A DNA stretch of 64,000 nucleotides from Salsuginibacillus kocurii DSM 18087 (GCF_000377705.1 NZ_KB898623.1:650684-714683); one strand, 5' to 3'; shown: positions 20,460 to 29,719, counted from the stretch's first letter. Numbers and translations: made by a program. Notes: generated by a model not told the origin, from the sequence alone.

Positions 20460-21657
20460 CTGCAGCCGTTTCTTGAGTTGCAGGAGTATTTGTTTCCTTT
20501 TCTTTTACAAAGAGAACGCCTAATTCATGATGGGCACTGGCATGGACAGAGCCTTCTAGCCGACGTACTTCTCCATTTAGATTCACCGCTTCAATTTTAC
20601 AATAAGCAGAGTTTTCTTGAATGCCTTGATAATAAGAAGCAGCCCCGTACACAGTAACCCCGTTCACTTTCACTATCACTTCACCGCTTTGAAGTCCCAT
20701 CTTTTCAGCAGGAGAGTTTGGTAACACAGCTAAGACCATTAATCCACCCGTTTGCGGGGAAAAGTAAGGGGCGGCTTTTGCTTCTTTTACATACTCAAAC
20801 CAGAGCAGTCCAATCCGAGCCACGATAGCAACGACTGCAGTAACAACTATAAATAGTGGTTCAAACCAAGCAGTAATCGCAAAGCCGATCAATAAAAAGG
20901 AAAGTGCAATCACACGTAAGCCTGCTTGTTTTAAAACAATAGTAGGGAGTTCACGAAAAACAAGCGATTGCATTCCGATAGCAAAAGGAACAATGAAAAC
21001 GGCCAAACCTTCCTCTCCTACGGGGAGAAGCGGCCACCAGCCTATTGGTTCGAGCATACCTCCCGGCAAAAACAACACGACTGGAAGCGGCCAGAGTCTT
21101 TTCACTTCGAAACCGCCAACCCATTTACCACGTGAACTGCGCTTTTGGACTGGAGCAGCAGTTTTTCCCTGTCGCATGGCTAACAGCCCCTCTAGAAAAA
21201 CAAAAAGAGCCAGAAGTGAAACGATTGGCAAAAGAGGAGCTTCTCCAATACCCGCTAACCAGTGGTCTACTGCTTCATACCCGGTTGCACCTTCAAGCAA
21301 AGGTAAATACAGAGCTAAAAGCACAGTCGCTCCTAAGACAACAGCAGGAGAAAGAAAACGTGGACCTGCAAGCAGGAGCACAACAGTGACAAAGGTCAAT
21401 AACCAAATGAAAGCCATCGTGGTAGAAAGTCCGGCAACAAACGTAAGAATAGACAGGAACGCCCCCAAACAGAGTCCTGCAAACAACGGAGGGAAAACAT
21501 CCAAAAACTCAGGCTGAACTCGAACATGGAATTGCTGACGCTCACGCTTGACGCGTTTATAAGCAAGAAGCATCATGGCTACAAGCAAAATGTAAGGGAG
21601 TGGATGAGCAAGTAAACGCATAAGCCCATAAAACAATTCTGAAACTATGTATTCCAT
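20440..21657 (-). CDS. minJ: MinJ-like polytopic PDZ protein
   Basis: In B. subtilis MinJ bridges DivIVA and MinD at the poles and septum. This 405-residue protein has about seven to eight hydrophobic segments in the first 290 residues and a C-terminal PDZ domain (about 300-380) with GGLMVLAVLPNSPAEKMGLQ and GEVIVKVNGVTV. Topology, length and its position between uvrB and ctpB match MinJ (YvjD). It has an AAAGGAG site at good spacing. Confidence 0.88.
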   Translation of the reverse strand: MEYIVSELFYGLMRLLAHPLPYILLVAMMLLAYKRVKRERQQFHVRVQPEFLDVFPPLFAGLCLGAFLSILTFVAGLSTTMAFIWLLTFVTVVLLLAGPRFLSPAVVLGATVLLALYLPLLEGATGYEAVDHWLAGIGEAPLLPIVSLLALFVFLEGLLAMRQGKTAAPVQKRSSRGKWVGGFEVKRLWPLPVVLFLPGGMLEPIGWWPLLPVGEEGLAVFIVPFAIGMQSLVFRELPTIVLKQAGLRVIALSFLLIGFAITAWFEPLFIVVTAVVAIVARIGLLWFEYVKEAKAAPYFSPQTGGLMVLAVLPNSPAEKMGLQSGEVIVKVNGVTVYGAASYYQGIQENSAYCKIEAVNLNGEVRRLEGSVHASAHHELGVLFVKEKETNTPATQETAAETGHTS

Positions 21658-22211
21658 AACCCGCGTCTCCTTTCCGTTCCTGTATTATCGCGACTCTTAT
21701 GTTGCATGGTAGCGGTTTTGTAACTGGATATGTAAGTGGCAAGGGGAAACGAACAGCTTGGTCAGGCAATTGAGCTTCTCTGTCTGTCCAGCGCTGTGGT
21801 TAGCAGCTCTCAGCCTTTTGCCTCGTCCTTAGCGTACCTCCTACTTTCTCCTCGCCAGTTAAATATATTCGTGCTGCTAGCGAAAGGCTGGCAGCCTTTT
21901 GAAACGGATGGTGCGCCTTGAGCTTATAACAGGTCAAATGGCTCGTCTGCGGAAGGGAGTGGTTGAAGACGCTATCACGCAACCAGGAGCACATTTTCCG
22001 AGCACCTCGTCTTGTGCATACATTTGCACCGCTAGTGAAAAGACCTCCGTTATTTTCATCAAACTGAGCGGCTTATTCTCATCTTACCTTTAGGTGCTTT
22101 TAAAGAATAGTGTTAATAGTCCTCCTTGACCTCTCTTTCCTCAAGGTTCCGCAGATGACTATCTCGAACCTTCACCTTCAATAATCTCTCTCCCTTAATC
22201 AAAACTATTCT

Positions 22212-22310
22212 AAAGAAAACTTGGCAAAGGCAAGCCTATGGTGCAGGCTGAGCCTTCGTTGCACGTATACCGTTTCCTTCACCTATTTATACATTCTTAC
22301 GGTGTAAAAA
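22212..22310. repeat. 99-bp dispersed repeat, copy 1
   Basis: By eye, 89 of 99 positions match the sequence at 24310-24408 without gaps. It contains the palindromic segment AGCCTATGGTGCAGGCT and ends TTACGGTGTAAAAA directly against the ctpB terminator. Confidence 0.85.
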
Positions 22311-22347
22311 ACGAATACATTCACAGGCTTGGCTGTGAATGTATTCG
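22305..22347 (-). terminator. Intrinsic terminator of ctpB
   Basis: Perfect 15-bp stem CGAATACATTCACAG / CTGTGAATGTATTCG with six-base loop (22312-22347), followed on the minus strand by TTTTTTACACC. Confidence 0.92.
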
Positions 22348-22400
22348 ACAAAAAGGATGCCTATCCTGCTTAGAGATTCGAATTGTTTGCTTTTGGCCTA

Positions 22401-23885
22401 TTATTGTTGTTCAAGCAAGGTGTTAAGCGCTTCTTCAAGCTGACGGTCATTATCCGTATCTCTGATTTCTTCTAATACAGCTTGATGCAAAAGAAGAGCG
22501 GTGTCTTCATCAAGCACTCCAGTGGCTTCAACATTTTCCTCTGCCTGGAACGACTGAAGAGCTGCTTCTGTTGCTTCGTCGAAGTATCCGTCACTGCGGC
22601 CAGGATCGTGACCGGTTGCCGCTAAAATTTCCTGGGCAATTTCTATCTGGTCATCTGTATCGTCATAGCCCAACTCTTCGTCTACTGAAATGGCAGGAAG
22701 ATAGAAAAAGTCTGGCTGCGTCACTTCGATCGTCGGCTCTACTCCTTCTTCGTTAATGTCATTGCCCGCAGATGTGAGCCAGCGGAACATAGAAAGTTGC
22801 AATTCACTTCCATCATCAAATGGCATCACTTGCTGGACCGTGCCTTTACCGAAGGTCGTTTCCCCAATCACATCATAGTCTCCGGCTTCTTTTAGTGCAG
22901 CTGCCAGAATTTCAGAGGCAGAAGCACTACCTTCATTAATAAGAGTCACAATCGGGTACGGCTTTTCTTCTTCCAGGTTAGAGATATAAGGCTCGCGGTT
23001 CCCATTTCGGTCCTCAATTTGTACGACTGGTTCCCCGCCTGGAACGATTAAATCGCCAATATCTTCAACACTATTCAAATATCCGCCAGGATTACCACGA
23101 ACATCAATGGCCAAACCGTCAATATCTTCTTCTTCCAGTTCTTCTAGCTGTTCTTCAAACTCAGTAGCCGTTTCTTCTGAAAATGAAGTCATTTCAAGCA
23201 CACCAAGTCGGTAACCATCCAGTTCATAAATTTCACTAGTTACCGTCTCAACAGGAATCTCATCTCGTTCCACTTCCACCTCGAAGGGGTCATCGGCTGC
23301 AGGACGATCAATCGTCAACGTCACCGTCGTGCCTTTTTCCCCGCGAATATCAAGGACAGCTTCATTTAATGACTGGTCTTCTGTACTTTCTCCCTCGATC
23401 TCCAAAATCCGGTCATTTGGCTGCAGTCCAGCTTCTTCGGCAGGGGAATCTTGAAATGGAGACATGATGGTCACATAACCATTTTCCATGCTCACTTCAG
23501 CACCGATCCCTTCGAATTGGGAATCCAATGATTCCATAAACTGATCGGCCGTTTCTGCATCCATATAATCAGAAAATGGATCATCCAACCCTTCAACCAT
23601 TCCTTCAATAGCGCCTTGAATTAAATCCTCTTCATCGACTTCATCAACGTATTGAGACTGTATCACTTCAAACGCTTCTTCCACTTTAGAAAAGTCCATC
23701 TCTTCTGCTGTTTCTTCATCCAGCCCTAAATCTTCAAGCGTTAATTCCGAGGTGCTTTCCTCTTCACCATTTGAAGCAGTTCCACTTTGTCCCCCGTCAT
23801 CACCAACAAATGCATAGAGCCCTCCCGCACCTAAAAGTAATACTGAGACCGCTCCTGCTGCGACCCAACGAGTTCGAATGCCCAT
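22401..23885 (-). CDS. ctpB: Carboxy-terminal processing protease CtpB (S41)
   Basis: PDZ-gated serine protease; in B. subtilis it cleaves SpoIVFA during the sigma-K checkpoint. 494 residues: N-terminal membrane anchor (about 8-27), PDZ about 115-200, S41 core with GLAIDVRGNPGGYLN, catalytic Ser in NEGSASASEIL and Lys in TFGKGTVQQ, then a C-terminal peptidoglycan-binding domain (about 410-475, HDPGRSDGYFDEATEAALQ). Markedly acidic. Start ATG with GAGGTGG seven bases upstream; flanked by two copies of a 99-bp repeat. Confidence 0.94.
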   Translation of the reverse strand: MGIRTRWVAAGAVSVLLLGAGGLYAFVGDDGGQSGTASNGEEESTSELTLEDLGLDEETAEEMDFSKVEEAFEVIQSQYVDEVDEEDLIQGAIEGMVEGLDDPFSDYMDAETADQFMESLDSQFEGIGAEVSMENGYVTIMSPFQDSPAEEAGLQPNDRILEIEGESTEDQSLNEAVLDIRGEKGTTVTLTIDRPAADDPFEVEVERDEIPVETVTSEIYELDGYRLGVLEMTSFSEETATEFEEQLEELEEEDIDGLAIDVRGNPGGYLNSVEDIGDLIVPGGEPVVQIEDRNGNREPYISNLEEEKPYPIVTLINEGSASASEILAAALKEAGDYDVIGETTFGKGTVQQVMPFDDGSELQLSMFRWLTSAGNDINEEGVEPTIEVTQPDFFYLPAISVDEELGYDDTDDQIEIAQEILAATGHDPGRSDGYFDEATEAALQSFQAEENVEATGVLDEDTALLLHQAVLEEIRDTDNDRQLEEALNTLLEQQ

Positions 23886-24202
23886 TGTTGTTCCACCTCT
23901 CTATAATTGAAAGAAAAGGCACCACACTGTTCGTGCAATGCCTTAATTGTACCTGGGTCCATCTTCTGTATACGAAGAGTTTATAAAAGCGAAGCGTAAT
24001 CACTTCAACAAACTGTAATGCGTGTATTGACTTGGCAGCATAGAAGATTATTTGTAAACATCGCAAGGCTCATAAACAATCAACTTACCTTTTATGACAT
24101 AAACGTTATGTGTATTTTCAATGTATGACATGTACCTTTTCATTAAACCATATTTTTATTTATTACGCAAAATACCAGTTGTTGAACGCTTTTGCTTTTG
24201 AT

Positions 24203-24237
24203 AAAAAAGCAGATGCTCTTTCAAACATCTACTTTTT
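24203..24237 (-). terminator. Second terminator-like hairpin downstream of the M23 hydrolase gene
   Basis: AGCAGATG / CATCTACT stem (one mismatch), 10-base loop, T-run on the minus strand (CTTTTTTATC). Confidence 0.55.
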
Positions 24238-24309
24238 CTTTTAAGTCTGGTAAGCGTTGTTGTTGATTTTCGCTTCAGGCCTCGGGGTGCCCGCTTAACG
24301 CAGGCGTCA

Positions 24310-24408
24310 AAAGAAAACTTGGGCAAGTCAAGCCTACGGCGTAGGCTGAGCCTTCATTGCACGTCTACCGTTCCCTTCACCTAATTATACATTCTTACGG
24401 TGTAAAAA
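24310..24408. repeat. 99-bp dispersed repeat, copy 2
   Basis: Direct repeat of 22212-22310 (10 mismatches, no gaps by eye). It carries a perfect AGCCTAC-GGC-GTAGGCT hairpin and abuts the terminator of the M23 hydrolase gene, mirroring copy 1 and ctpB. Confidence 0.85.
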
Positions 24409-24450
24409 GCCTCCCCGGAGTTGAGACCCAGTGGGCTCCCCGAGGAGGCT
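24404..24450 (-). terminator. Intrinsic terminator of the M23 hydrolase gene
   Basis: AGCCTCC / GGAGGCT stem with inner GAG/CTC pairing; T-run TTTTTAC on the minus strand is formed by the end of the 99-bp repeat. Confidence 0.75.
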
Positions 24451-24490
24451 AAAGCGTACAACGCAACGTTTCTCCGTGATACAGGAAACT

Positions 24491-25750
24491 CTACTCTAGA
24501 TACTTCACCGGGTCGACGGCGTTTGATTTCGCTTGATTCCAACCGCCTTCATGAACTTCAAAATGCAAGTGCGGACCTGTGGAAAAGCCGGTGTTACCCA
24601 TAATGCCAATTTCTTCTCCTCGTTCGACCCGATCCCCAGAGGAGACATCTTTAGAATCAAGGTGAGCATAAAGTGTCGTCAACGTCTCGCCATTCACGTT
24701 ATGTGTGATCAAAACAGTATTTCCATACCCATTCATATATCTGGCTTCAATCACTGTGCCTGCTTCGGCTGCAACAACTGGTACATTTGAGCGGTCGCCC
24801 TGGGCGATATCAAGCCCGTAGTGCATGTCTCCCCAACGCTCGCCAAATCCTGAGGAATGACGGCCAGTTGCTGGCATCATCAATTCACCGCCACTAGAAG
24901 CGGAAGGGGCATCACTAGAAGAAGCACTATCTGTCGACGGTTCTTCAGCTTCCTGTCTTTCTAGTTCTCGTTGTTCTTCATCATAGGCTTCAATTTCTGC
25001 TTCTTTTGCTTCTTCTTGTCTTTCTAATATTTCGGCCTCATTTTCCGTGTCACCAAGAGTTTTAACAAGCGCACTTTCCTCTTCTTCAAGGTCTCCCATG
25101 AGCTCGTCCTTATCCTCACGTTGTTCTTCAAGTGTATCCATTAACGTCTCTAATTCTGCCAGGTACCCTTCAAGTGTCTCTAGTTCTTCTTCGACACGCT
25201 GTTTTCGATCTTCTAACATTTCATGGTCTTTTTCATGTTCCTCGATAATGCTTTGGTCTTGCTCAGCAATAGCTGATAATGCGGACACACGGTCTAGAAA
25301 ATCTCCAAAACTTTGGGCCCCAAGCAACACTTCAAGATATTCAATGTCGCCTCCATTTTGATACATCGAACGGACCCGGTCTCGCAAAAGTTCGTCTCGT
25401 TCTTCTATACGTCCTTCAATTTCTTCGATTTCCGCTTCCAACCGCTCAATATTATCTCGTGTCTCTTCGATTTCTTCTTCGTGTTCGCGTATTTCAGCAG
25501 TCGTTTCCGCGATCTCTTCGTCGGCTTCCCGCATTTCTTCCTCTAACTCATTCATCGCTTCTTCAACGGCTTCGATTTCTTCTTCTGTCCGTTCTGCTTC
25601 ATCTTCTTTATGTTCGCGGTCTTCTTGGATTTCCCGCAGTTCTTCTTCAAGGTCTGTTTCTGCTTGTACACCGTTCGCAGACAGCCCCTGCATGATTCCT
25701 GACCCTATTAATGTAATTCCAAGCAAACTTAACGTCACCCGTTGCATCAT
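24491..25750 (-). CDS. Secreted PcsB/EnvC-like coiled-coil M23 peptidoglycan hydrolase
   Basis: 419 residues: signal peptide (about 1-30, cleavage near VQAET), very acidic coiled coil about 31-270, Ser-rich linker about 275-295, and a C-terminal M23 (LytM) domain. The zinc ligands expected for an active endopeptidase are present: His in GRHSSGFG, HYGLD, and HLH in GPHLHFEVH. It lies directly upstream (genomically) of ftsEX, the transporter-like complex that activates EnvC, PcsB or CwlO by transmitting ATP hydrolysis through FtsX, so it is the probable FtsEX-controlled hydrolase here. It is transcribed after ftsE-ftsX with a 111-bp gap. Confidence 0.9.
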   Translation of the reverse strand: MMQRVTLSLLGITLIGSGIMQGLSANGVQAETDLEEELREIQEDREHKEDEAERTEEEIEAVEEAMNELEEEMREADEEIAETTAEIREHEEEIEETRDNIERLEAEIEEIEGRIEERDELLRDRVRSMYQNGGDIEYLEVLLGAQSFGDFLDRVSALSAIAEQDQSIIEEHEKDHEMLEDRKQRVEEELETLEGYLAELETLMDTLEEQREDKDELMGDLEEEESALVKTLGDTENEAEILERQEEAKEAEIEAYDEEQRELERQEAEEPSTDSASSSDAPSASSGGELMMPATGRHSSGFGERWGDMHYGLDIAQGDRSNVPVVAAEAGTVIEARYMNGYGNTVLITHNVNGETLTTLYAHLDSKDVSSGDRVERGEEIGIMGNTGFSTGPHLHFEVHEGGWNQAKSNAVDPVKYLE

Positions 25751-25861
25751 CTTGTCCTTTTCCTCCCATCTTCAAAAAACAAATGACCGTTCTTCTAGTT
25801 ACCAAGCAAACTAATGATACGGAGGCTGCTATTTTCCCATTTTCATAGCAGCTCGTCCCAC

Positions 25862-26758
25862 TTAAACTTTTAAAAACTTGCGTACTGAATTCAAACTTCC
25901 CCATACACCTACAATTGCTCCAATGATGAAAAGTACAATTGACACTTCATAAACAATGGACTGAATCGGCATGAGATTAATAAAGGAGAGCATCGTACCT
26001 TCACGAACCGTTTCGTAAAGATAGGTGTAGCCGGTAATGATAGCCGCGATCGGGATAATCGATCCTATAACACCCAACATGAGCCCTTCCATGAAAAATG
26101 GCCAGCGTATAAAGCCGTTGGTAGCTCCAACCAACTTCATAATTTGAATTTCATCTCTTCGGTTAATGATCGTCAATTTAATTGTGTTCGAGATTAAAAA
26201 CATCGCGGTAAACATAAGACCAAGCACCAATACCGCTCCAGCAATCCGCATGACATTTGTGAAGGCAAAGAGCTGTTCTACGACGCTTTCACCATAATCC
26301 AAGTCATCAATGTGTGAAAATTGAGCAATGTCTGCTGCTACAGTCTCCGTTAAATGTGGTTCTTCCGCTTCGACAATGTAAACGTCATTCAGTGGATTTT
26401 CATCACGCAATGATTCAAACAGCTCAGCATTTTCTTCCCCAACGCTATCGATAAATTCGTCTAATCCATCATCTCGGTGTAAATATGTAATCGACTCGAC
26501 ATGATCTACCGAAGCAATATTATCACCGAGCTCTACCTGATCTTCTTCATCAGCTGTCAGATCCATGTACACGCGAATTTCGACATCCTCTTCCACTTCA
26601 GTCATCATATAATTGATGTTTGCAATCAATAAGAGAAAAACTCCGACGACCAGCAGCATGACCGTTACTGCGCTGATGGAAGCGAAACTCATCCAGCCAT
26701 TGCGGCCAATGTTTTTAAAGCCTTCTTTAACGTGACGAGTAAATGTTCTACCCTTCAT
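25862..26758 (-). CDS. ftsX: Cell-division protein FtsX
   Basis: Permease-like partner of FtsE; signals to a cell-wall hydrolase. 298 residues: N-terminal cytoplasmic MKGRTFTRHVKEGFKNIGRN, TM1 about 25-47, extracellular domain about 50-165, then three TMs in a FtsX domain with KLVGATNGFIRWPF. The frame extends 20 codons upstream but the ATG at 26758 fits the family and has AAGGGGGT nine bases before it. Overlaps ftsE by 11 bp. Confidence 0.95.
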   Translation of the reverse strand: MKGRTFTRHVKEGFKNIGRNGWMSFASISAVTVMLLVVGVFLLLIANINYMMTEVEEDVEIRVYMDLTADEEDQVELGDNIASVDHVESITYLHRDDGLDEFIDSVGEENAELFESLRDENPLNDVYIVEAEEPHLTETVAADIAQFSHIDDLDYGESVVEQLFAFTNVMRIAGAVLVLGLMFTAMFLISNTIKLTIINRRDEIQIMKLVGATNGFIRWPFFMEGLMLGVIGSIIPIAAIITGYTYLYETVREGTMLSFINLMPIQSIVYEVSIVLFIIGAIVGVWGSLNSVRKFLKV

Positions 26759-27434
26759 AACCGTAATACCCCCTTGAGTCGTCACGAACGATGCGGCCGT
26801 TTTCCATGGCAATGACACGGCGTTGGATCGTGTTTACAATGTGACGATTATGGGTAGCCATCACTACGGTTGTCCCCCGTTGATTAATTTCTTCAAGAAC
26901 CGACATAATGTCCCAAGCGGTATCAGGGTCTAAATTACCGGTAGGCTCGTCCGCAATTAAGACAGCGGGGCGATGCACCATCGCTCTGGCAATGGAAATG
27001 CGCTGTTGTTCTCCCCCTGATAATTCTTGGGGTAAGAAACGAGCTTTATTTTTTAATTTGACAAGGTCTAGAACTTCCATCACCTGCCGTTTAATAACCT
27101 CTCTTTTCTCTTCGGTAACTTCAAGGGCAAAAGCAATATTTTCAAAGACAGAAAGTCTTGGCAACAGCTTAAAATCTTGAAATACCACCCCGATATTGCG
27201 GCGTAAATAAGGAACATGACGACGCTTTAATTCAGCCAAATTCGTCTTATTAATATAAATAACGCCTTTATCGGGTACTTCTTCACGGTACATCATCTTA
27301 ATAAAGGTGGATTTACCGGCACCGCTTGGACCGACAATATAAACAAATTCACCTTTTCCAATAAAAACATCAATGCCGCCTACAGCTTTTACACCATTGC
27401 GGTATGTTTTTTCTACATTTTGCATTTCGATCAA
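26748..27434 (-). CDS. ftsE: Cell-division ATPase FtsE
   Basis: ABC ATPase that drives FtsX. Walker A GPSGAGKSTF near residue 37, Q-loop VFQDFKLLP, signature LSGGEQQR, Walker B VLIADEPTGNLD, H-loop ATHN. TTG at 27434 is preferred: it gives 228 residues beginning MIEMQNVEKTY, as in B. subtilis, whereas the more upstream TTG (27452) has no ribosome-binding site. GAGGACGGGA lies upstream of the chosen start. First gene of ftsE-ftsX-hydrolase. Confidence 0.95.
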   Translation of the reverse strand: MIEMQNVEKTYRNGVKAVGGIDVFIGKGEFVYIVGPSGAGKSTFIKMMYREEVPDKGVIYINKTNLAELKRRHVPYLRRNIGVVFQDFKLLPRLSVFENIAFALEVTEEKREVIKRQVMEVLDLVKLKNKARFLPQELSGGEQQRISIARAMVHRPAVLIADEPTGNLDPDTAWDIMSVLEEINQRGTTVVMATHNRHIVNTIQRRVIAMENGRIVRDDSRGYYGYEG

Positions 27435-28382
27435 GTCGCATCCCGTCCTCAAGCAATCAAAATCTAAGTTGTTTTATTCTAGATGAGCTTATAACGCTAA
27501 ACTTTTTAGTAACACCAGACACCATGCATAAGTCCTAGCTATTTGGCACCATTTCAACTCTTCGCTATTAAAACGAGAATTCCTCTTTCCAGATCGCGTT
27601 TTTTGTCAGATGATGAAAGAGAAGCTCTTTTTAATGAAACGCCTTTTGCTATGGCCGCCTAATATAGACAAACTTCGAAACTATTAACTAAACAAACGTG
27701 CAGAATTGTGCTAAATCCTCTATCATTATATCACTTTAAAGATTTCATTGAGGCTAAAAAAACATAACATTTCTTTGTCACTTAGATTGCAGAGAAGGTA
27801 ATATTTTAAACATATCGAAGAAAAAAATCGTTGTAAAGAAGCAAAAGGCAACGGTGAAGGATAGGCATAGGTCATTGTTACGGAGTGAAAAACGCACATA
27901 GAGCGGATTTGGAAAAGTTAATAAACTGGAGAAAAGTAAAATTGGGAGGCAATCGGTTTGTTAACGGACAGATATTCCGTTATATAACGATATTCGGGGA
28001 TCGGTCAAACTAGCGGACATCCGTTACGCAATTTGCACAAAAATTACGAGATACAGTGGATGTTGAAGGGTTTAATGGAAGAGAGGCAGTTACATGTGAA
28101 AAAACAGGGAAAAACTTAAAATAACGGCACGAGTGCCCGTAAGACTATAGGAGAGAACCTGCCGTCGCCGCGGCTGGTTCTCTCCTGAAAAGTAAAGGCA
28201 GGCGCCTCCTCGCCGGTTAAGAACCGTGCGACGCCGCTATGCAAAGCGCCTCCGCTTTTCTTTGTCTAGCCGCGGGCGCTATTGGCTTGTGATCCCTTTT
28301 CCCCGCTCTGCGGCGGCAACAGCCTCCTCGGCGGTGAAGAAGGGCCCTTCGCCAATGTTCAGGCGCCCTCCGCTTTTCTATT
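27435..28382. other. Long intergenic region upstream of ftsEX
   Basis: About 950 bp with no supportable gene. The first 700 bp are AT-rich and include short ACGGA/TCCGT inverted motifs (27962-28026) without a clear period. From about 28148 onward it is made of GC-rich hairpin repeats, listed separately. The ftsE promoter should lie near 27440-27700 but was not resolved. Confidence 0.55.
28148..28380. repeat. Palindromic repeat modules, reverse orientation of those at 6767-7145
   Basis: 28246-28269 is an exact reverse complement of the 24 bases at 7117-7140. On the minus strand a module runs from AGAAAAGCGG (about 28379) to GCTAGAC (about 28264), with arms ATTGGC/GCCAAT and a central GAGGAGGCTGTTGCCGCCGC also seen in the middle module at 6.9 kb. 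A separate 10-bp hairpin GGAGAGAACC/GGTTCTCTCC lies at 28150-28187. Confidence 0.75.
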
Positions 28383-28781
28383 TTACTGATCGGAAACCCA
28401 TGCTGAGAGCTGCTCAGCTTCTTCATCTTCTACCAGGTCTGCTGGCATGCTGCCAGGGCCTTCTTCAATCGCGGTAAGAACTTCATCTTCGTCCATTCCG
28501 TCGATTCCAGGGCCTGCTCCGCCGCCTTCTAGGTTGTCGCCATGGCAAGATAAGCAGTTTTCTTCATAGACTTGATGCATTTCGTCTGCGTCATAAGTAT
28601 CTCCACCATTTTCTTCGGCGTCACCGTTTTCCTCTTCTTCACCGTTTTCATCATCGTCGTCTTCGACTTCTTCATCTACGCCGTTTTCATCTACAGCGTC
28701 CGGTGCTTCACCTGCTTCGTCATCGCCACAGGCCCCAAGAACGAGTAATGCGCCTCCAATGACCATTAGAAACTTCTTCAT
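28383..28781 (-). CDS. cccB: Lipoprotein cytochrome c-551 (CccB-like)
   Basis: Small membrane-anchored c-type cytochrome for extracellular-face electron transfer. About 132 residues: lipoprotein signal with lipobox VLGACG near residue 18, a long Asp/Glu/Asn/Gly linker (about 20-60), then a haem domain with CLSCHG and a distal Met (GSMPAD). The position between ftsEX and yvjA is that of B. subtilis cccB. The very acidic linker is longer than I would expect and may reflect salt adaptation. ATG at 28781 fits family starts; a GTG three codons upstream is closer to GGAGG. Confidence 0.9.
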   Translation of the reverse strand: MKKFLMVIGGALLVLGACGDDEAGEAPDAVDENGVDEEVEDDDDENGEEEENGDAEENGGDTYDADEMHQVYEENCLSCHGDNLEGGGAGPGIDGMDEDEVLTAIEEGPGSMPADLVEDEEAEQLSAWVSDQ

Positions 28782-28846
28782 GATGTACACACCCTCCTTT
28801 ATCTATAAATACTTGATGTCAATACCCGTCTAGTATACCCGATAAT

Positions 28847-29719
28847 TCACGTTTTGAAACCCTCTCCAAGTACTTCGGTGGCATTGGTAACAATTACAAA
28901 TGCCGCCGGATCAACGTGTTCGACAACTTGTTTCAATTTTGTGACCTCATGTCGGTCAACGACGCACATTAGCACTGGACGCTTCTTATCTGTATAGCCT
29001 CCTTGTGCATCGAGTCGAGTGACACCGCGATCGATCTCATATAAAATCGCAGAACGGACCTGCTCTTCTTTTTCCGAAATGACTAGAGCGATTTTCGCGT
29101 AGCCGAGTCCGGTTTGGACGAGGTCGATCGTTTTTCCAGTGATAAATAAGCTAATCAAGGCGTAAAGTGCGTATTCGAGGCTAAACACAAACGCTGAAGT
29201 AAGAACGATCAGGCCATCCATGACGAAGACACATGCGCCGAGAGAAGCGCCGGTGTATTTATTAATAATTTGAGCAGCCAGGTCCGTACCGCCGGTTGAG
29301 GCATGGGCGCGAAAAACAAGTCCCAGCCCTAGACCGACGCCGATGCCGCCAAAGATGGCTCCAAGTAATGGGTCGGTGGTGGCAGGGGACCAATCCTGCG
29401 TTAAGTAAACGACAAAAGGCAAAAAGAGCGTGCCAATAATCGTTTTCGCCCCGTATTTCAACCCACCGAGTAGTAAGAGACCGAGCAAAAAGAGTGGAAT
29501 ATTAAGCGACCAGAGCGTGATCGCAGGCAAGATTGCAAAGACGTCATAAATAATTGTCGCAAACCCGCTTACACCGCCGGAAGCAATCCGATTTGGCAGC
29601 AAGAAAAGATTATAAGCGATGGCGACAATGGCTGAGCCGGTGAAGATTAAACCTATATTTAATAAAAAGAGGGTACGGGGTGAAAGCGGTTCGCGCCGTT
29701 TTTGCAAGGCGACCATCAT
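28847..29719 (-). CDS. yvjA: YitT-family membrane protein YvjA
   Basis: 290 residues: six hydrophobic segments in the N-terminal 200 residues (PF02588, YitT), including ASGGVSGFATIIYD and STGGTDLAAQIINK, and a C-terminal DUF2179 domain (about 200-285) with RPVLMCVVDRHEVTKLK. Function not established for the family. Placed between cccB and prfB as in B. subtilis. GGAGG seven bases before the first of two adjacent ATGs. Confidence 0.88.
   Translation of the reverse strand: MMVALQKRREPLSPRTLFLLNIGLIFTGSAIVAIAYNLFLLPNRIASGGVSGFATIIYDVFAILPAITLWSLNIPLFLLGLLLLGGLKYGAKTIIGTLFLPFVVYLTQDWSPATTDPLLGAIFGGIGVGLGLGLVFRAHASTGGTDLAAQIINKYTGASLGACVFVMDGLIVLTSAFVFSLEYALYALISLFITGKTIDLVQTGLGYAKIALVISEKEEQVRSAILYEIDRGVTRLDAQGGYTDKKRPVLMCVVDRHEVTKLKQVVEHVDPAAFVIVTNATEVLGEGFKT

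Larger units (their letters stand above)
21658..22400. other. Intergenic region between ctpB and minJ; no swrA
   Basis: About 740 bp. B. subtilis has the swarming regulator swrA here; no open frame resembling it is present. The region contains the first copy of a 99-bp repeat and the ctpB terminator, listed separately. I see no other gene or structured RNA with confidence. Confidence 0.6.
23886..24490. other. Intergenic region upstream of ctpB
   Basis: About 600 bp holding the second copy of the 99-bp repeat, two hairpin terminators downstream of the M23 hydrolase gene, and presumably the ctpB promoter, which I could not assign. No gene is supported. Confidence 0.6.

Noticed and set aside
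27962-28045. Seventh 21-bp array
   Set aside because: TAACGG-like motifs are present but spacings are 23, 26, 13 and 21, so no constant period.
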